A stretch of 20,004 nt of DNA. Source: Smittium mucronatum. Its lineage: Eukaryota > Kickxellomycota > Harpellomycetes > Harpellales > Legeriomycetaceae. Positions 9,839 to 19,399 of this stretch are shown piece after piece (the first letter of the stretch is position 1; each line of letters opens with the position of its first letter). The notes beneath the pieces are model-generated. The model ran no database searches. It was not told the DNA's origin and saw only the letters and a list, made by a program, of their open reading frames with translations. Position numbers and translations under genes: made by a program. The stretch is taken from positions 1 through 20,004 of the forward strand of contig LSSL01005261.1 of NCBI GenBank assembly GCA_001953115.1, given 5' to 3'.

Positions 9839-10042
9839 ATTTTAATTGATACAGGAATAACCACTTATATTTATGATCAAATATATTTTAATTATGCTTT
9901 ATTTAATTGTCTTTTTATAGTAGATTTATTTGATCTTTTGCTTGTATTCATCTCTTATCTTGGTAATCACACTAGATTATTTGAATTTAATTGTGTAGGG
10001 GAGGGTCAATTTGCTATGTCTTTAAAGGTATTTTTTTTGTGA
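9839..10042 (+). pseudogene. Retropepsin (aspartic protease) relic of an LTR retrotransposon
   Basis: A frame open for about 67 codons without an ATG start. It reads LIDTGITTYIYD (9842-9877), matching the retropepsin active-site consensus L-[IL]-D-[TS]-G with the catalytic Asp (9848-9850) intact. Farther on, FIVDLFDLLLVFISYL (9914-9961) and HTRLFEF resemble the terminal strand of Ty3/gypsy-type proteases (V-x-D-L-x-x-[YF]-D-x-x-L-G followed by W-L and an H/N-P segment). The distance between the two halves is about 20-25 residues shorter than usual, so an internal deletion is likely. The canonical Gly after the Leu run is replaced by Val. It lies on the opposite strand to the clearer gypsy relic at 12.9-15.4 kb, so it would be a different insertion. 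Both motifs are short, and this rests on pattern matching by eye. Confidence 0.45.
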
Positions 10043-10189
10043 TTTTATTTCCCCCTTTAAATTAATTAGTATGAGTTATGTAATTTTTTGATGTTTTCAA
10101 TGCGACTTTCAACTTAGTTTTCTTCATTATAATGGGTAATACTGGTTCAAATTGAGGACTATAGCTAAATTTTTCTTTCAACAGAGAAT

Positions 10190-10340
10190 TTTCGGAGGAT
10201 TACTATTCAATATTTTTACAAGAAAAATATAAGAGATTTAGTATATCTGGCCAACCATACTGCTGTTTGTTATATTTTGTGAGGATATTTATCTATATAT
10301 ACCACTAGCAAATCTATTAGTAAAAAGTAAAACCCATTTG
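10190..10340 (+). pseudogene. Possible protease-RT linker remnant (weak)
   Basis: About 150 bases downstream of the protease relic, one plus frame reads EFSEDYYSIFLQEKYKRF and then GQPYCC; a shifted frame reads LYIPLANLLVKSK. The order and spacing recall the region just before the RT of Ty3/gypsy elements, where a Phe-rich D-V-F block, an R-P-Y-D block and an I-Y-x-L-S block follow one another. The matches are weak and no RT palm motif follows, so this may be chance. Confidence 0.22.
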
Positions 10341-11698
10341 AGAAAAAGTGAATCTAAATTGGAAAAACATAAAATTGAATTCTAAAAATGCCAATCAATT
10401 GTAAATAAAGAAAAAAATTATTAATATAAATAAATTTTTTTATAAATTAAGTAAATTAGATTTCGAAAAAAGTTTTAATGGTTTCCCAAATAGGTTTATA
10501 AAACTGAATTTTTTTGTCTAATTATAAGTTATGTGAGCTGTTACTTAAAAAATAATTAGCATGTAAAATTTTAATCTATCAAATACCAATTATAAAACTT
10601 TTGTGCAAAAAAATAAAAAAAGTTGCAATTTCAATTTATTTAATCAGTTTTATCACCAGATATTTTTTTAAAAAATAGGCCTTAGATAAATGGCTAAGAA
10701 AATTTCATTTTTACAGTTTTTATGAGTCGTTGGCTTATCAAAATCTATTTTTTATTGCACAGATTTTTAACGCAAATTGTTCAATTGAATAAGAAATTAG
10801 TAACCCATTTTTTTTTCTATCAAATAAAAACAAGTTTCGCATTCTTAATTCTATAAATTCGTGGTTAAAAAACCATTCTTTAAACACCAAATTATCGCAA
10901 TAAAATTTAGCCTATAATTTTCATTAAAAAATGAAAATAAATCAAATAAACATCGATCAGAGGATAATAAATTAAGGAATAAATTTAAAAGATACCCCCA
11001 AAAGGTCAGTTTTATTGAATAAGAAGGTTCAAAAATGTTAATTATTTCTCTAGTATTCTAAACCAAAATAAAATTCCATTCTCAAATCCTATAATTAGAT
11101 ATAATAAATAGAGATTTATTCAAAACCGAGAAGTGAAAACCGAATTTGATTGAAAAAATTTACATAATGCCACTCAGATTTTATTATAGTTCAAAATTTG
11201 AGTGAAGACGTATTTATGCTTAAAAATAATAATCTAAAATTTTATTGATAAAGTTTGATTTGCCGTTTTTATAAAAAAAAATGTTTAGGAGCTTAAATTT
11301 AAAAGCTTATACAGTTTAAAACCCCTTTTATGAGTATATATAGGAGAATTTATTGTCTAATAAGGAGAATGTAGACAGTATTTAACTAAGTAAATGCAAT
11401 AATATAGCTCAAGATAAATTTTTTATTTAAAAAAATAGAAGCATTTTAAACCCTTTTATCGGAAAATCAGGTTTAGATCAAAAAAATGACAAGAGGCTGC
11501 GTCCAAACTAATTAATACCAAAAGATATACGTTCAAATGATCACTGGGCTTTCCTCATTAGATTTATTGATCTTTGAAACTAAAAGTGGAAGTTACAGAC
11601 CAACAGACTGTAATTCAAAAATGATAGTGCTAAAATAAGAATCCTTAAAATTTTGAGTATTACAATCTATCATTTTTATAATTTTTTATTTCTTTGCT
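10341..11698. other. A+T-rich stretch without a recognisable gene
   Basis: No RT, RNase H or integrase motif could be read on either strand. A more complex patch at about 11490-11640 has the plus-strand frame LIPKDIRSNDHWAFLIRFID, interrupted by stops, which I cannot assign. Just before 11760 there are overlapping A+T palindromes made of AATATTTT/AAAATATT units. Confidence 0.5.
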
Positions 11699-12080
11699 TG
11701 ACATGGGAGAATATTTTAAAATATTTTAATATTAAAATTTTAAGATGCGCATTTTTTTTATAGGTGAAACTATGCCGCTTTTATTGTATGAAAGTCTCAG
11801 TACGCTTGAGTACTGCTTTAGTCACTTTATAGTTTATTAGTATAATATAGTTAGCTTTATCGCTTTAGAATATAATTATCTTTATAAAGTTTGTTTTTAG
11901 TTTTAAAAGTCTTAGTTCTGGTTATTTTTATTAGTTATTATTTAAAGCTAACTATTGGACTGGGATCATTAACCGCTAATCAGATTTAATATTTTGTTTA
12001 TTTTAGTTTCTTTTAGTGAAGTTTCATAACCCTTCTCTACTGAAGCCCTTGCACTGGCGATGACTTAGATCTATAGGTCA
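11699..12080 (+). repeat. Candidate LTR (solo or one end of an LTR element)
   Basis: The stretch starts TGAC (11699-11702) and ends GTCA (12077-12080), an inverted terminal repeat of the TG...CA kind found at LTR ends. It contains a TATA-like TTATAAAG near 11880. Immediately downstream, after three bases, is TGGCGGGAGAACC, a possible primer binding site. This would make it a 5' LTR on the plus strand. I found no second copy in the window, so the paired LTR is missing, outside the window, or too decayed. The left boundary is the least certain; TGAAACTATG near 11764 is an alternative start. It could also be the 3' LTR of the element whose protease lies at 9842. Confidence 0.28.
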
Positions 12081-12083
12081 ACT

Positions 12084-12096
12084 TGGCGGGAGAACC
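12084..12096 (+). promoter_or_regulatory. Possible tRNA primer binding site
   Basis: TGGCGGGAGAACC begins three bases after the candidate LTR end. Its reverse complement ends in CCA and would fit a tRNA 3' end with an acceptor strand TTCTCCC and discriminator G. The TGG start and position next to a CA dinucleotide are the standard arrangement of a retrotransposon PBS. The matching tRNA is not known. Confidence 0.28.
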
Positions 12097-12640
12097 AGTT
12101 ATGAAAGATCTTTTATCTTCTATTCTGAGACTAGTTTTAAGTTACGGCCCCAACCCCTCGGTAAGGTTTGCACCTATTATTCCTACCTCGAGGGCTGTAC
12201 AAAAACTTAGTATTTTCAGAATAGGGAGCAACCGGCGAAGTTTAATAGGGGGAGTAAAGGAGTAGTAATTTCTTTAAGGTCTCTACTGGGTGAGATAGAT
12301 GATTGCTCTAGCAATAGTGAGCTTAGCGTTACTTCATCTTTTGGCACATAGCAACAGTTTCGAATCAAGGATTTACACCTTTCTAACTTTTATAGAGAAT
12401 AATCTTTCGACAATATATGAAGGTGTTGAGCTTTTGTATTTGTACACCAATTTTCCAATTATTAACCCACTAAAAAAATCTTGGAGCTTGATCAAAGCTG
12501 AACTTTAATAAGAAGGGTCAAAAAGGTTATTATTATTAGCAACGGGGATCCAAAAGGGTAATGGACATAAGAAGAATGGGATAAAGAGAAATAGAGAAGA
12601 CAACCAATGAATAATTTAGAGTTTATAAGCCGGGAATGAG
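12097..12640. other. Unassigned island of more complex, less A+T-rich sequence
   Basis: This part stands out from its surroundings by richer base content, for example TACGGCCCCAACCCCTCGG at about 12143-12161. Plus-strand open frames cover about 12083-12265 and 12299-12508, and a plus frame between them reads SLRSLLGEIDDCSSNSELSV. Minus frames over 12080-12260 are also fairly open. None of the translations resembles a protein family I know. If the upstream LTR and PBS are real it would be the leader and start of gag on the plus strand. It might instead be the 3' end of the minus-strand gypsy relic. I make no functional call. Confidence 0.3.
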
Positions 12641-12940
12641 TCGAAAATTTATTAATCATATCCTATAATTTTTTTTATATGCCATATTACTCGTTTATAT
12701 GAAATTTTGTGCTTGAGATTGGGGTTTTTTTAATTTATTGGTTCCTTTCCCAAATAAGTTTTGCGCTTTTTAAATCAAATTTGCTATTTTTTAAATTACT
12801 TTTATATTTGTAAATTAGTTTTTTACATTATTTTATATTGATTGTAGTTTTTTGGATTTAATTTTACTTTTTTCCAAATTATTTTCATTTTTTTCTCTAA
12901 GGATTTAATTTTTTTGCAATTCGATTTGAAAAAGGCGTAG
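12641..12940. other. T-rich stretch after the integrase relic
   Basis: Almost pure T/A with long T runs. On the minus strand it would cover the C-terminal end of the integrase, but the frames there are Lys/Asn low-complexity and no chromodomain or other motif can be read. Confidence 0.4.
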
Positions 12941-12954
12941 ATATAAATTTTTAT

Positions 12955-13390
12955 CTTTAAGTTCTGAATGCCAGTATATTTCTGGATATTAAGCATTAGA
13001 TATTTTTTTTTTCTATTTTTAGAAGTCCTACAGTTAGTCTCGAAAACTTAGATTTTAATAGGACTCCCTTATACTTTTTTGTTTCTTGAGATAGGCCTTG
13101 GCTAATAAATGTTAGATTAATAATTTTCTTGGCTGATTCTTTCGTATTTTAAAAAATTTTCAGTTTGATAAACCTCAACATTTAGTTGAATAGTTATAAA
13201 TAACTATCATAACTATGTAAACTTTCCGTGATGATATATATAGTTATTATATTCATTTTTACAGATCTCAGCATTTTTATCTGGTACCCAAGATTTAATA
13301 ATAAATATTTTTTATGTCGCTGAGTTTTGGTTATTTCATTAGTTTTGTATTTTGAGCGTGATTTTTTATTTTATTTTAATCATTTCTATA
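12955..13390 (-). pseudogene. Integrase core relic of the gypsy element
   Basis: In minus-strand order, KYKTNEITKTQRHKKYLLL (about 13280-13350) matches the segment after the zinc-binding part, where CxxCQ-x-N-K is usual. ESAKKIINLTFISQGLSQE (about 13080-13136) matches the core helix and the H-G-L-P block. KYKGVLLKSKF (about 13044-13076) aligns with the S-D-R-G-x-x-F block, so the second catalytic Asp is replaced by Tyr (codon 13071-13073). SNA-stop-YPEIYWHSELK (about 12956-13000) aligns with Y-H-P-x-T-D-G-Q-x-E-R, and here the catalytic Glu is kept (codon 12962-12964). The first Asp could not be placed with confidence. This enzyme normally inserts the cDNA into the genome. Confidence 0.7.
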
Positions 13391-13799
13391 AGCCAAAGCT
13401 TACATTTCATAAGACTGGGAGTTTTTAAACTTCCTAAATTTCTCTCAATTTAGCTGTAATATCTAGTGTTTATAACTATGGAAATAAAGTTTGGTGAGAC
13501 ATTGTTTTTCTAAAATATAATAATTCTACTAAAGACATAATTTTTCTAGTATTTAGTAACCTTTTTCGGACTTTTCTTTTAAATTTTGAGTATGTTTTTT
13601 GAATCTTATTATATTTAATCCTGGATTTTTCGATTCAGCTGATCGATTTTAATTGTAATAAAGTTTATAAAATGTATTTTTGATGTTTATTTATTATAAA
13701 AGTGGTTTTTTCGTGATAATCAGGTATTTATGAAAGATCACCCAGTTTTCCATGGTTGAGCCTAATATAAAGCGACGTTGGAATCGTATTGATTTGATA

Positions 13800-14120
13800 G
13801 AAGGGACTATCTAGAATTTCTAAGGCTAAGGAAAATTTGATTTTTTTTTGGAATACTCAATTTTTCGTGTTCTGTTATTAAGATGCATATTTTATCTCTC
13901 CTTTTAATCAAAATCACGCACCTTTGAATAAAAAAATATATAAGAAACTTCATTTACATTAATATAGACAATATTTCAGCTGTTTTTAGCATCCTTAAGA
14001 GATAACAGGATGAATGAAACAACTAATCGCTGTTTCCTTGTGATATTATTGCATATATCGTGAAGCCATAAGCATATTTCTACAAATTAAAAGATCTGCT
14101 CAATTCGGATATTCAAGAGC
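13800..14120 (-). pseudogene. RNase H relic of the gypsy element
   Basis: In minus-strand order the segment A-S-R-Y followed by AIISQG (about 14035-14070, with a one-base frame change) matches the D-A-S-x-Y-A-I-G-A-V-L-S-Q block at the start of the gypsy RNase H. Then ICILITEHEKLSI (about 13855-13900) fits the S-R-x-L-x-x-A-E-x-N-Y-S strand. Downstream frames LALEIL and DSPFYQI are suggestive only. Position between RT and integrase supports the assignment. Catalytic residues cannot be scored reliably in so decayed a sequence. Confidence 0.5.
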
Positions 14121-14269
14121 GTAATATGATGTTTTTTGGTTGATCCTGGTACTAAATGAACCTTCTTTCTTATAATACATTAGAAGGTTGTTTTTATTTT
14201 CAACAAGTTCGACATAAGTGTAGCTATCTATGCATATTCGAATGTAATTTTTTAGTGGTTTGAAAAGAT

Positions 14270-14985
14270 CAGGAAAATCAGAATATCTTCCAGAAATTTT
14301 GGATTAAACCGATTTTTGACTTTTTTTACCTTACCCGCATAGGATTTTATGCCTTTTTTTAGATATAATGTGTCCTAAAAAGTTATCTTGTCTACTCAGA
14401 ATTTAAAAATTTCGAATTTGTATTAATTTTTTCTGGATTCATATTGGATCACCAATTATACATGAGAGTTCTGTGAGGTCAGATTTTGGAATAAAGTAGT
14501 TCATTTGGATATTATGTATATTAGTTTATAAGTACCTTTTTGAGTCCTATATTGTTAAAATGCTGAAATTTAGTTGAGGCTTTTTTCAGTCCAAATAGTA
14601 TAAAATTTATTCTTAATGACAGTATATGCTTCTGGATGACATTTTAAACCCATAGCCGTCTTTGATTATGGAATATATTTTAGGAATTTCATAAATATAC
14701 CTTGGTAAAAAAAATTTCTTTACCCAGTTCATCAAATATTTCTTCGATACTAGTAAAGGGGGTTTCAATTATAATTTAGATTTCATTTTATTTAAGATAA
14801 TCTATGGCTAGAGTAAACTGTAATTTTCCACCTGATTGAAAAAAAATTCAGGCTTTTGCTGGTGACAAAGATTGATTAATGAATCCTTATACAAAATCTT
14901 TGTCTATTTATTTTTGCAGTTCTTTCTGCTCGACCAAATGTAGAGTATTATGGTTCCAGTGGTAAGGAATTTACCGTATTTATTT
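14270..14985 (-). pseudogene. Reverse transcriptase relic of the gypsy element
   Basis: In minus-strand order, PYHWNHNTLHLVEQKELQK (about 14910-14966) is the linker before the RT. GFINQSLSPAKA (about 14850-14885) matches the I-R-P-S-x-S-P block. FFQSGGKLQFTLAIDYLK (about 14790-14842) matches the K-D-G-S-x-R-x-C-V-D-Y-R strand, and PFTSIEEIFDELG (about 14725-14765) the P-L-P-x-I-D-E-L-L block. FILFGLKKASTKFQHF (about 14557-14605) is the M-P-F-G-L-x-N-A-P-x-x-F-Q block. YPNELLYSK (about 14485-14511) stands where Y-L-D-D-I-L-I-Y-S is expected, so both catalytic Asp residues are replaced (Asn, Glu). FLGHIISKK (about 14354-14380) follows. Block order, spacing and residues together make the identification firm despite stops and frame changes. 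Confidence 0.83.
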
Positions 14986-15119
14986 GATTATGCGGTAATA
15001 CTTTATATGAAATAAATTATTTTGGCTTAATACTTTTTTTATAATGATCTGCAATCTTTATGCTCTTTATTCAGTGTTTTGATTTTTCTGATATGACTAA
15101 TATCACTTTTTAAAACTTG

Positions 15120-15325
15120 ATTTATTAACTCCGTAGTTTTATTTTTCCAATAAATGCACAATTTAAAATTCGAATTCAGATATATTGGACATTATTAATT
15201 GATAGTTGGATTCGGATTCCTGTATCACTTTCATCGCTTATTTATTATTTTTCACCTGATATTTAAATTTTCTCGAAAAACTAATCAAGAATTGAAAAAT
15301 ATGAAACCCCGAATTTAGTAGAGGG
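15120..15325 (-). pseudogene. Aspartic protease relic of the gypsy element
   Basis: The minus-strand frame from 15321 reads LLNSGFHIFQFLI (about 15283-15321), matching the retropepsin L-[IL]-D-[ST]-G-A-x-x-x-F-I block, with the catalytic Asp replaced by Asn (codon 15313-15315). It lies about 110 bases after the zinc knuckle and about 340 bases before the RT linker, the expected place. Further along, VIQESESNYQLIMSN (about 15190-15235) could be the middle of the domain. The enzyme would cleave the Gag-Pol polyprotein. Confidence 0.5.
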
Positions 15326-15397
15326 AAATTTTTTTTATAATTTAAATAGGATCTAGATTTTATATTCATGTTCTTCCTATCTTTTTTTGCATAATAT

Positions 15398-15445
15398 TTT
15401 TATGACCGCGAAAGACCTATTATTATGTCCGCATGTACCGCAGAT
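15398..15445 (-). pseudogene. Nucleocapsid zinc-knuckle relic of the gypsy element
   Basis: The minus-strand frame reads CGTCGHNNRSFAVI. The first two Cys of a C-X2-C-X4-H-X4-C knuckle are present (codons 15440-15442 and 15431-15433); the His position holds Arg and the last Cys position Ile. The C-G-H after the first Cys pair is common in retrotransposon knuckles. Its place just before the protease supports the call. Confidence 0.42.
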
Positions 15446-16050
15446 GTTGTATATAATAATGCTTTTTTATCATTAAAAATTGTTTTAATAGTTGCTTATT
15501 GTGATATAAATTTATATAATTTGATTTAAAAGGGTTTTAATCGTTGGTTTCAGCTATAATATATATTTTAATTTATATTTTTTAAGATCAATTTGCTTTA
15601 AATACTCAAAATTAATAAAGTTTTATAGAACTCGATAATGAATCGAAAAATCGTTGATTTACGAGTCTTAAGGTTTAAATACCACATAATTAGATGATTT
15701 ATTAGGGATTACAAGATTTTAATTCAATCAAAGTATTTTTTTATTCAACAATAAAAGGAAGAAAATAAATATAGGAAATTATTTTCATTTTCTTTGGAAT
15801 GTGCGTGTCCATACGTAACCCCTAAAATTTTAAGTTTTAAATATAATTCCGAATTCAAGAGATTAAATAAAAGCATTCCAAAAGAATCCTCGACATTTTG
15901 AGCTGTCAATAATTGCGCAGAGCGGATAAAAAAATACACGTTAAAATAATATAAAACGTAATATGCAATATTTTGTAACACTAATCTTGCTTTGTATGAA
16001 AAACTTCTTGAAAGAGAAAATTTATCGATGAGGATTTTTAAATTTTATAA
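15446..16050 (-). other. Possible gag remnant upstream of the gypsy zinc knuckle
   Basis: On the minus strand this is where gag should lie. An open frame at 15745-15981 (78 residues) contains QLLTAQNVEDSFGMLLFNLL and is somewhat less low-complexity than other chance frames in the window. I do not recognise a capsid motif. The rest is A+T-rich with stops in all frames. The call depends on position only. Confidence 0.28.
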
Positions 16051-18149
16051 ATTTTAAACTATTATTCATGTAATTTTATTATATGTTTTATCTGTTTAAT
16101 GTTTTTTAAGCTATCAATGTAACTCTTTTTAATTCCAATTTTGCTAAAAAATCACTTTTTTATTTATAAGAAATTGATTTTAAAGATAAGAAAAAGTTAC
16201 AAAAACCAATTTAAATTATTTGAAAATTTTTTCTAACTTCTCTATGACGTTCTAACAGCTTCAAACCTCGATGGATTTGGCTCAAAGACCAAAAAATCAG
16301 TTGATCATAAAAATACATAACATCTCTATTTCAATATAACTATATATACCTATTTTTAGCTTGGATGAACTATTTTCGATCATTTTTCTATATTAAAATC
16401 AATTATTAATTAATCGCTTATATATAAAAAATAAAAAATAAAAAATATAATTCTATAGAATTCTAATTTTTATACGAAATTTTTTTTACTATTATCGGAT
16501 AAAAATAAATAATTGGAAATATCCACTGTTTAAGGGTATATTATAAAATATAATATTCATAAATAGTCATCATTATGTAATTTTATATTATGGCTATAAT
16601 AAAATTGAAAAATTCTCACATGAAAATTTAAAATTTTTTCTTTGAGAAGAATTTAAACATTATTGGTTTCCTGATAATTTTTTTTGTAGAAATTTTCCAC
16701 ATAAACGACTAATTTTTGAGTTTTATTATTAAATGATTATAATTATAATCATAATAAAAATTGTTATAAGACTTTGTTTATTAAACTAACATTTTATAAT
16801 GTTTTACTAAGATTGCATAAATTTACATATTTGAAATTTTTTTAAAAGATTTTATACTAGAATCATTAATGAAAATTATAATGGTTATTTTATTTCAAAC
16901 CAATGAAAGATAGAAATTCCTTCAAAAAAAAGAGACAAAATGTTAGTAGTTTAAGGAAAAGTAATCTGAGAGAACAATATAATGCATTGTTTTAATGATA
17001 TACTATTATTTATTTTGAGAATATTTTCATTTTTACTAAAATCGAATCCAAAATTTTTGATATTCTTTAAAATAAATAAATATTTTATATGAAAAAATTG
17101 GGATATTATTATCATTTAATTTACCCAAATTTTATAAAAAAATCATTTCAATTATAATTGCATAAATTAGATTAAGCATAAATTTATATTTTTTTAAAAT
17201 TCTTCTAAATAAATAAAAAATAACAGATGAATAATTTTATTTCAATCACTAATCCACGTTTTACAAAACTTAAACAAGTTAGAATAGGTTTTGTTAAAGA
17301 CGAATGAAGATTAAGTAAAAAAATTTAGTTTTTGTATTTAAATTGAAAGACCAACTGTTAATATTATATATATATATAAATTCATGTCATATTAAATGAT
17401 TTTTTTAAGACAAATGAAAATTGAATCAATGCATATAAAAAAATTCTTTAAATTATATAACCAAACATTGAACCAATCGCTCAAGGATTTTTATTTATTT
17501 TAAATATATATATTCATGTTTAGTAGTAAAAATTTATAATTTTTATCAGATAAATTTTTTTTAGAAGTATATAAGAAAAATAAGGACTTAGTCAAATAAA
17601 ATATTCTGAATAAAATGAAAATAATAATTATAATTACAAATTACTAGAATGATTTTTAAGAAAAATTGTTAAGATGAAGCTGGATTTAAAAAAAGATAAA
17701 TACGTATATATAATTGGCTCTTTGAAAAAAAAAAAGAACCGCTCGAAATTAATGAAAATATTTTATTTTATAATTAAACTTCTTTAAAATTTGATCTTTT
17801 TTGTACTTGAATCTTTTTATGGTTAAAATAAATAAAAAAGTGTTGAGAAATTTGAATAATTTTTCAAAAAACCATTATTATTTGTGGAAAATTAAAGGTT
17901 TATTACAACAATTATGAATGTTTTAGTTTTTTATATATAAATATCTATATAGCTATTAAAATAGCCGATATTTTGAATTTTTCGAACATTTATATTGTCT
18001 TTGACATGAATGGAAGGCTTATATATTATTATTACTATTATATCCTAAATTAAAAAAATGAATTCAAGCTAATGAAATAGTAAATAGATGTAATAGATAT
18101 AAAGAAAAAGAGTATAATAAAAACAAATTTATGTATTCTTTAAATTTTT
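16051..18149. other. A+T-rich stretch without a recognisable gene
   Basis: Both strands were read and no protein motif, RNA gene or repeat family was found. Base content is among the most A+T-rich in the window. A short (TA)7 run lies at 17365-17378 and several A/T palindromes occur, such as ATGATTATAATTATAATCAT near 16732-16751. It would contain the 5' LTR of the minus-strand gypsy element if that survived, but I cannot see one. Confidence 0.55.
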
Positions 18150-18229
18150 TAGGGACAGCGTGTTATAATATTAATATAAGGTGTAAAAGTTATATTAAAA
18201 AAGGTAAAAAAATTGAAAATTTTGAAATA

Positions 18230-19399
18230 ATTTTGACTCTCAAATTTCTCCTGCAGCTATTGCAGCTCCTCATCTCTAGTATATTCTATCAAGAGGCTGG
18301 CGAATCACTTAAACTCTGAAAATCAAGCTTTCTAAGAGAGCATATGTTAATTTGGGGTACGATTTTTTATCGAAAATTATATGATATAAGTTTCAGCTTG
18401 AATCCAAATAAAATTATTACTAAAATATCCATCTAATAGCTTTCTGATTTTCAACAATAAATTTTTTGGGTAATTTACATTATATTTTTTAATTTAGACC
18501 GGATCGGAGCAGTTATGAATCGAATTATGGGCTTATTCTGCTCCCTAAAGCAACATTAATAAATTTAATAGATAATTTTAGTCACACCAACTTTGCTTGA
18601 GGATTTATTTTAAAACTTTTCGTCTTAAACTTCATACTTTTAAGGTCTCTTTTTTTTTCAAATGACCCCATTAACATTTCCCTGATATCATAGAAGCCAA
18701 GCTTTCGGTCTGGGCACAGTACATAAAGATTTATCAAGTATTTTCTTTCACTAATCTTTCGATCCAGAGTACACTGGTGGTCTTTTTATCCATTATTTTT
18801 TTGACCTGAGAATATATAAATGGCTTTTTTTTTTAAAGATTTTAAAAAAATGAATTTTTTATTTGGCATACACTATCCGTCACCAAATAGATTATTATTA
18901 AATATATTGTCGGTTTTATGAGTTATAAACCCGAATCTTTAAACTTGGCTACTCGTGATATGCATCATTTCTAACAGTGTATGTTTTTAAGAGGATAAAT
19001 TTTATCACCAGATCGACTTTAAATAGTCCCATAGATGCAGATTTGCATAATTGGCGACAAGAAAAAAGGCGTTTTTGATTTTTATTCGAATTAGTTTGAC
19101 TCTGACTTTATTTATACAAAAGGAAAAAACATCATATTAGTAAAAAGGATTAGGAACATAATTTTAGGTGTTATTTTTAAGTAAATTGGTATGCCAAACC
19201 CTATAAAGAAGAAAAAACCATATATTTCCTTCCTGGAATATATATTTTTAATTTCATTGTCACGCCACATTTATTTACAATATGCTATGAATATGTGTAC
19301 TGTCCCGTATTCGTGATTCTTTGAAATTTAAATAACGGATCGAATGATCAGTGACAAGCAAAATTCATTAAAACGCACTTGTATCCATTCACTGTCAAT
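18230..19399 (-). pseudogene. ORF2 C-terminal domain, copy C (degenerate)
   Basis: In minus-strand order, GQYTYS (about 19290-19310) corresponds to the YTYLGY block. VRVKLIRIKIKNAFFLVAN (about 19049-19106) aligns with ARVKPIQAEIDKAIRLVAN of copy A. DAYHE-stop-PSLKIRV (about 18935-18975) aligns with RAYHKWPSLKTWV. NKPIIRFITAPIRSKLKNIM (about 18480-18540) aligns with the ETIGQFIPAPVRSDIKNRL block. QSLSDSPAS and a C-N-S-C segment (about 18245-18320) align with the terminal Cys-containing tail. Stops and frame changes lie between most blocks. Function is unknown and the product cannot be made. Confidence 0.7.

Larger units (their letters stand above)
12940..15450 (-). mobile_element. Ty3/gypsy LTR retrotransposon gag-pol relic
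   Basis: Read on the minus strand from 15450 downwards, the order is nucleocapsid zinc knuckle, aspartic protease, reverse transcriptase, RNase H, integrase. Integrase after RNase H is diagnostic of Ty3/gypsy rather than Ty1/copia elements. The distances between domains (about 2.5 kb from zinc knuckle to the third integrase acid) are normal for the family. Stops, frameshifts and replaced catalytic residues occur throughout, so the element is dead. No flanking LTR pair was identified; gag may continue to about 16050, and the 3' end is probably below 12900. Confidence 0.82.

Noticed and set aside
15745..15981. Minus-strand 78-residue frame as a real host gene
   Set aside because: No recognisable domain; position suggests at most a piece of gag of the gypsy relic, so it is listed only as a possible remnant.
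16051..18149. tRNA genes, CRISPR-like arrays or tandem satellites in the spacers
   Set aside because: I saw no cloverleaf-compatible sequence with T-loop consensus, no regularly spaced repeats and only a short (TA)7 run.
18131..18319. Plus-strand 62-residue frame
   Set aside because: It is antisense to the 3' end and UTR of copy C, which is supported by similarity to copy A.
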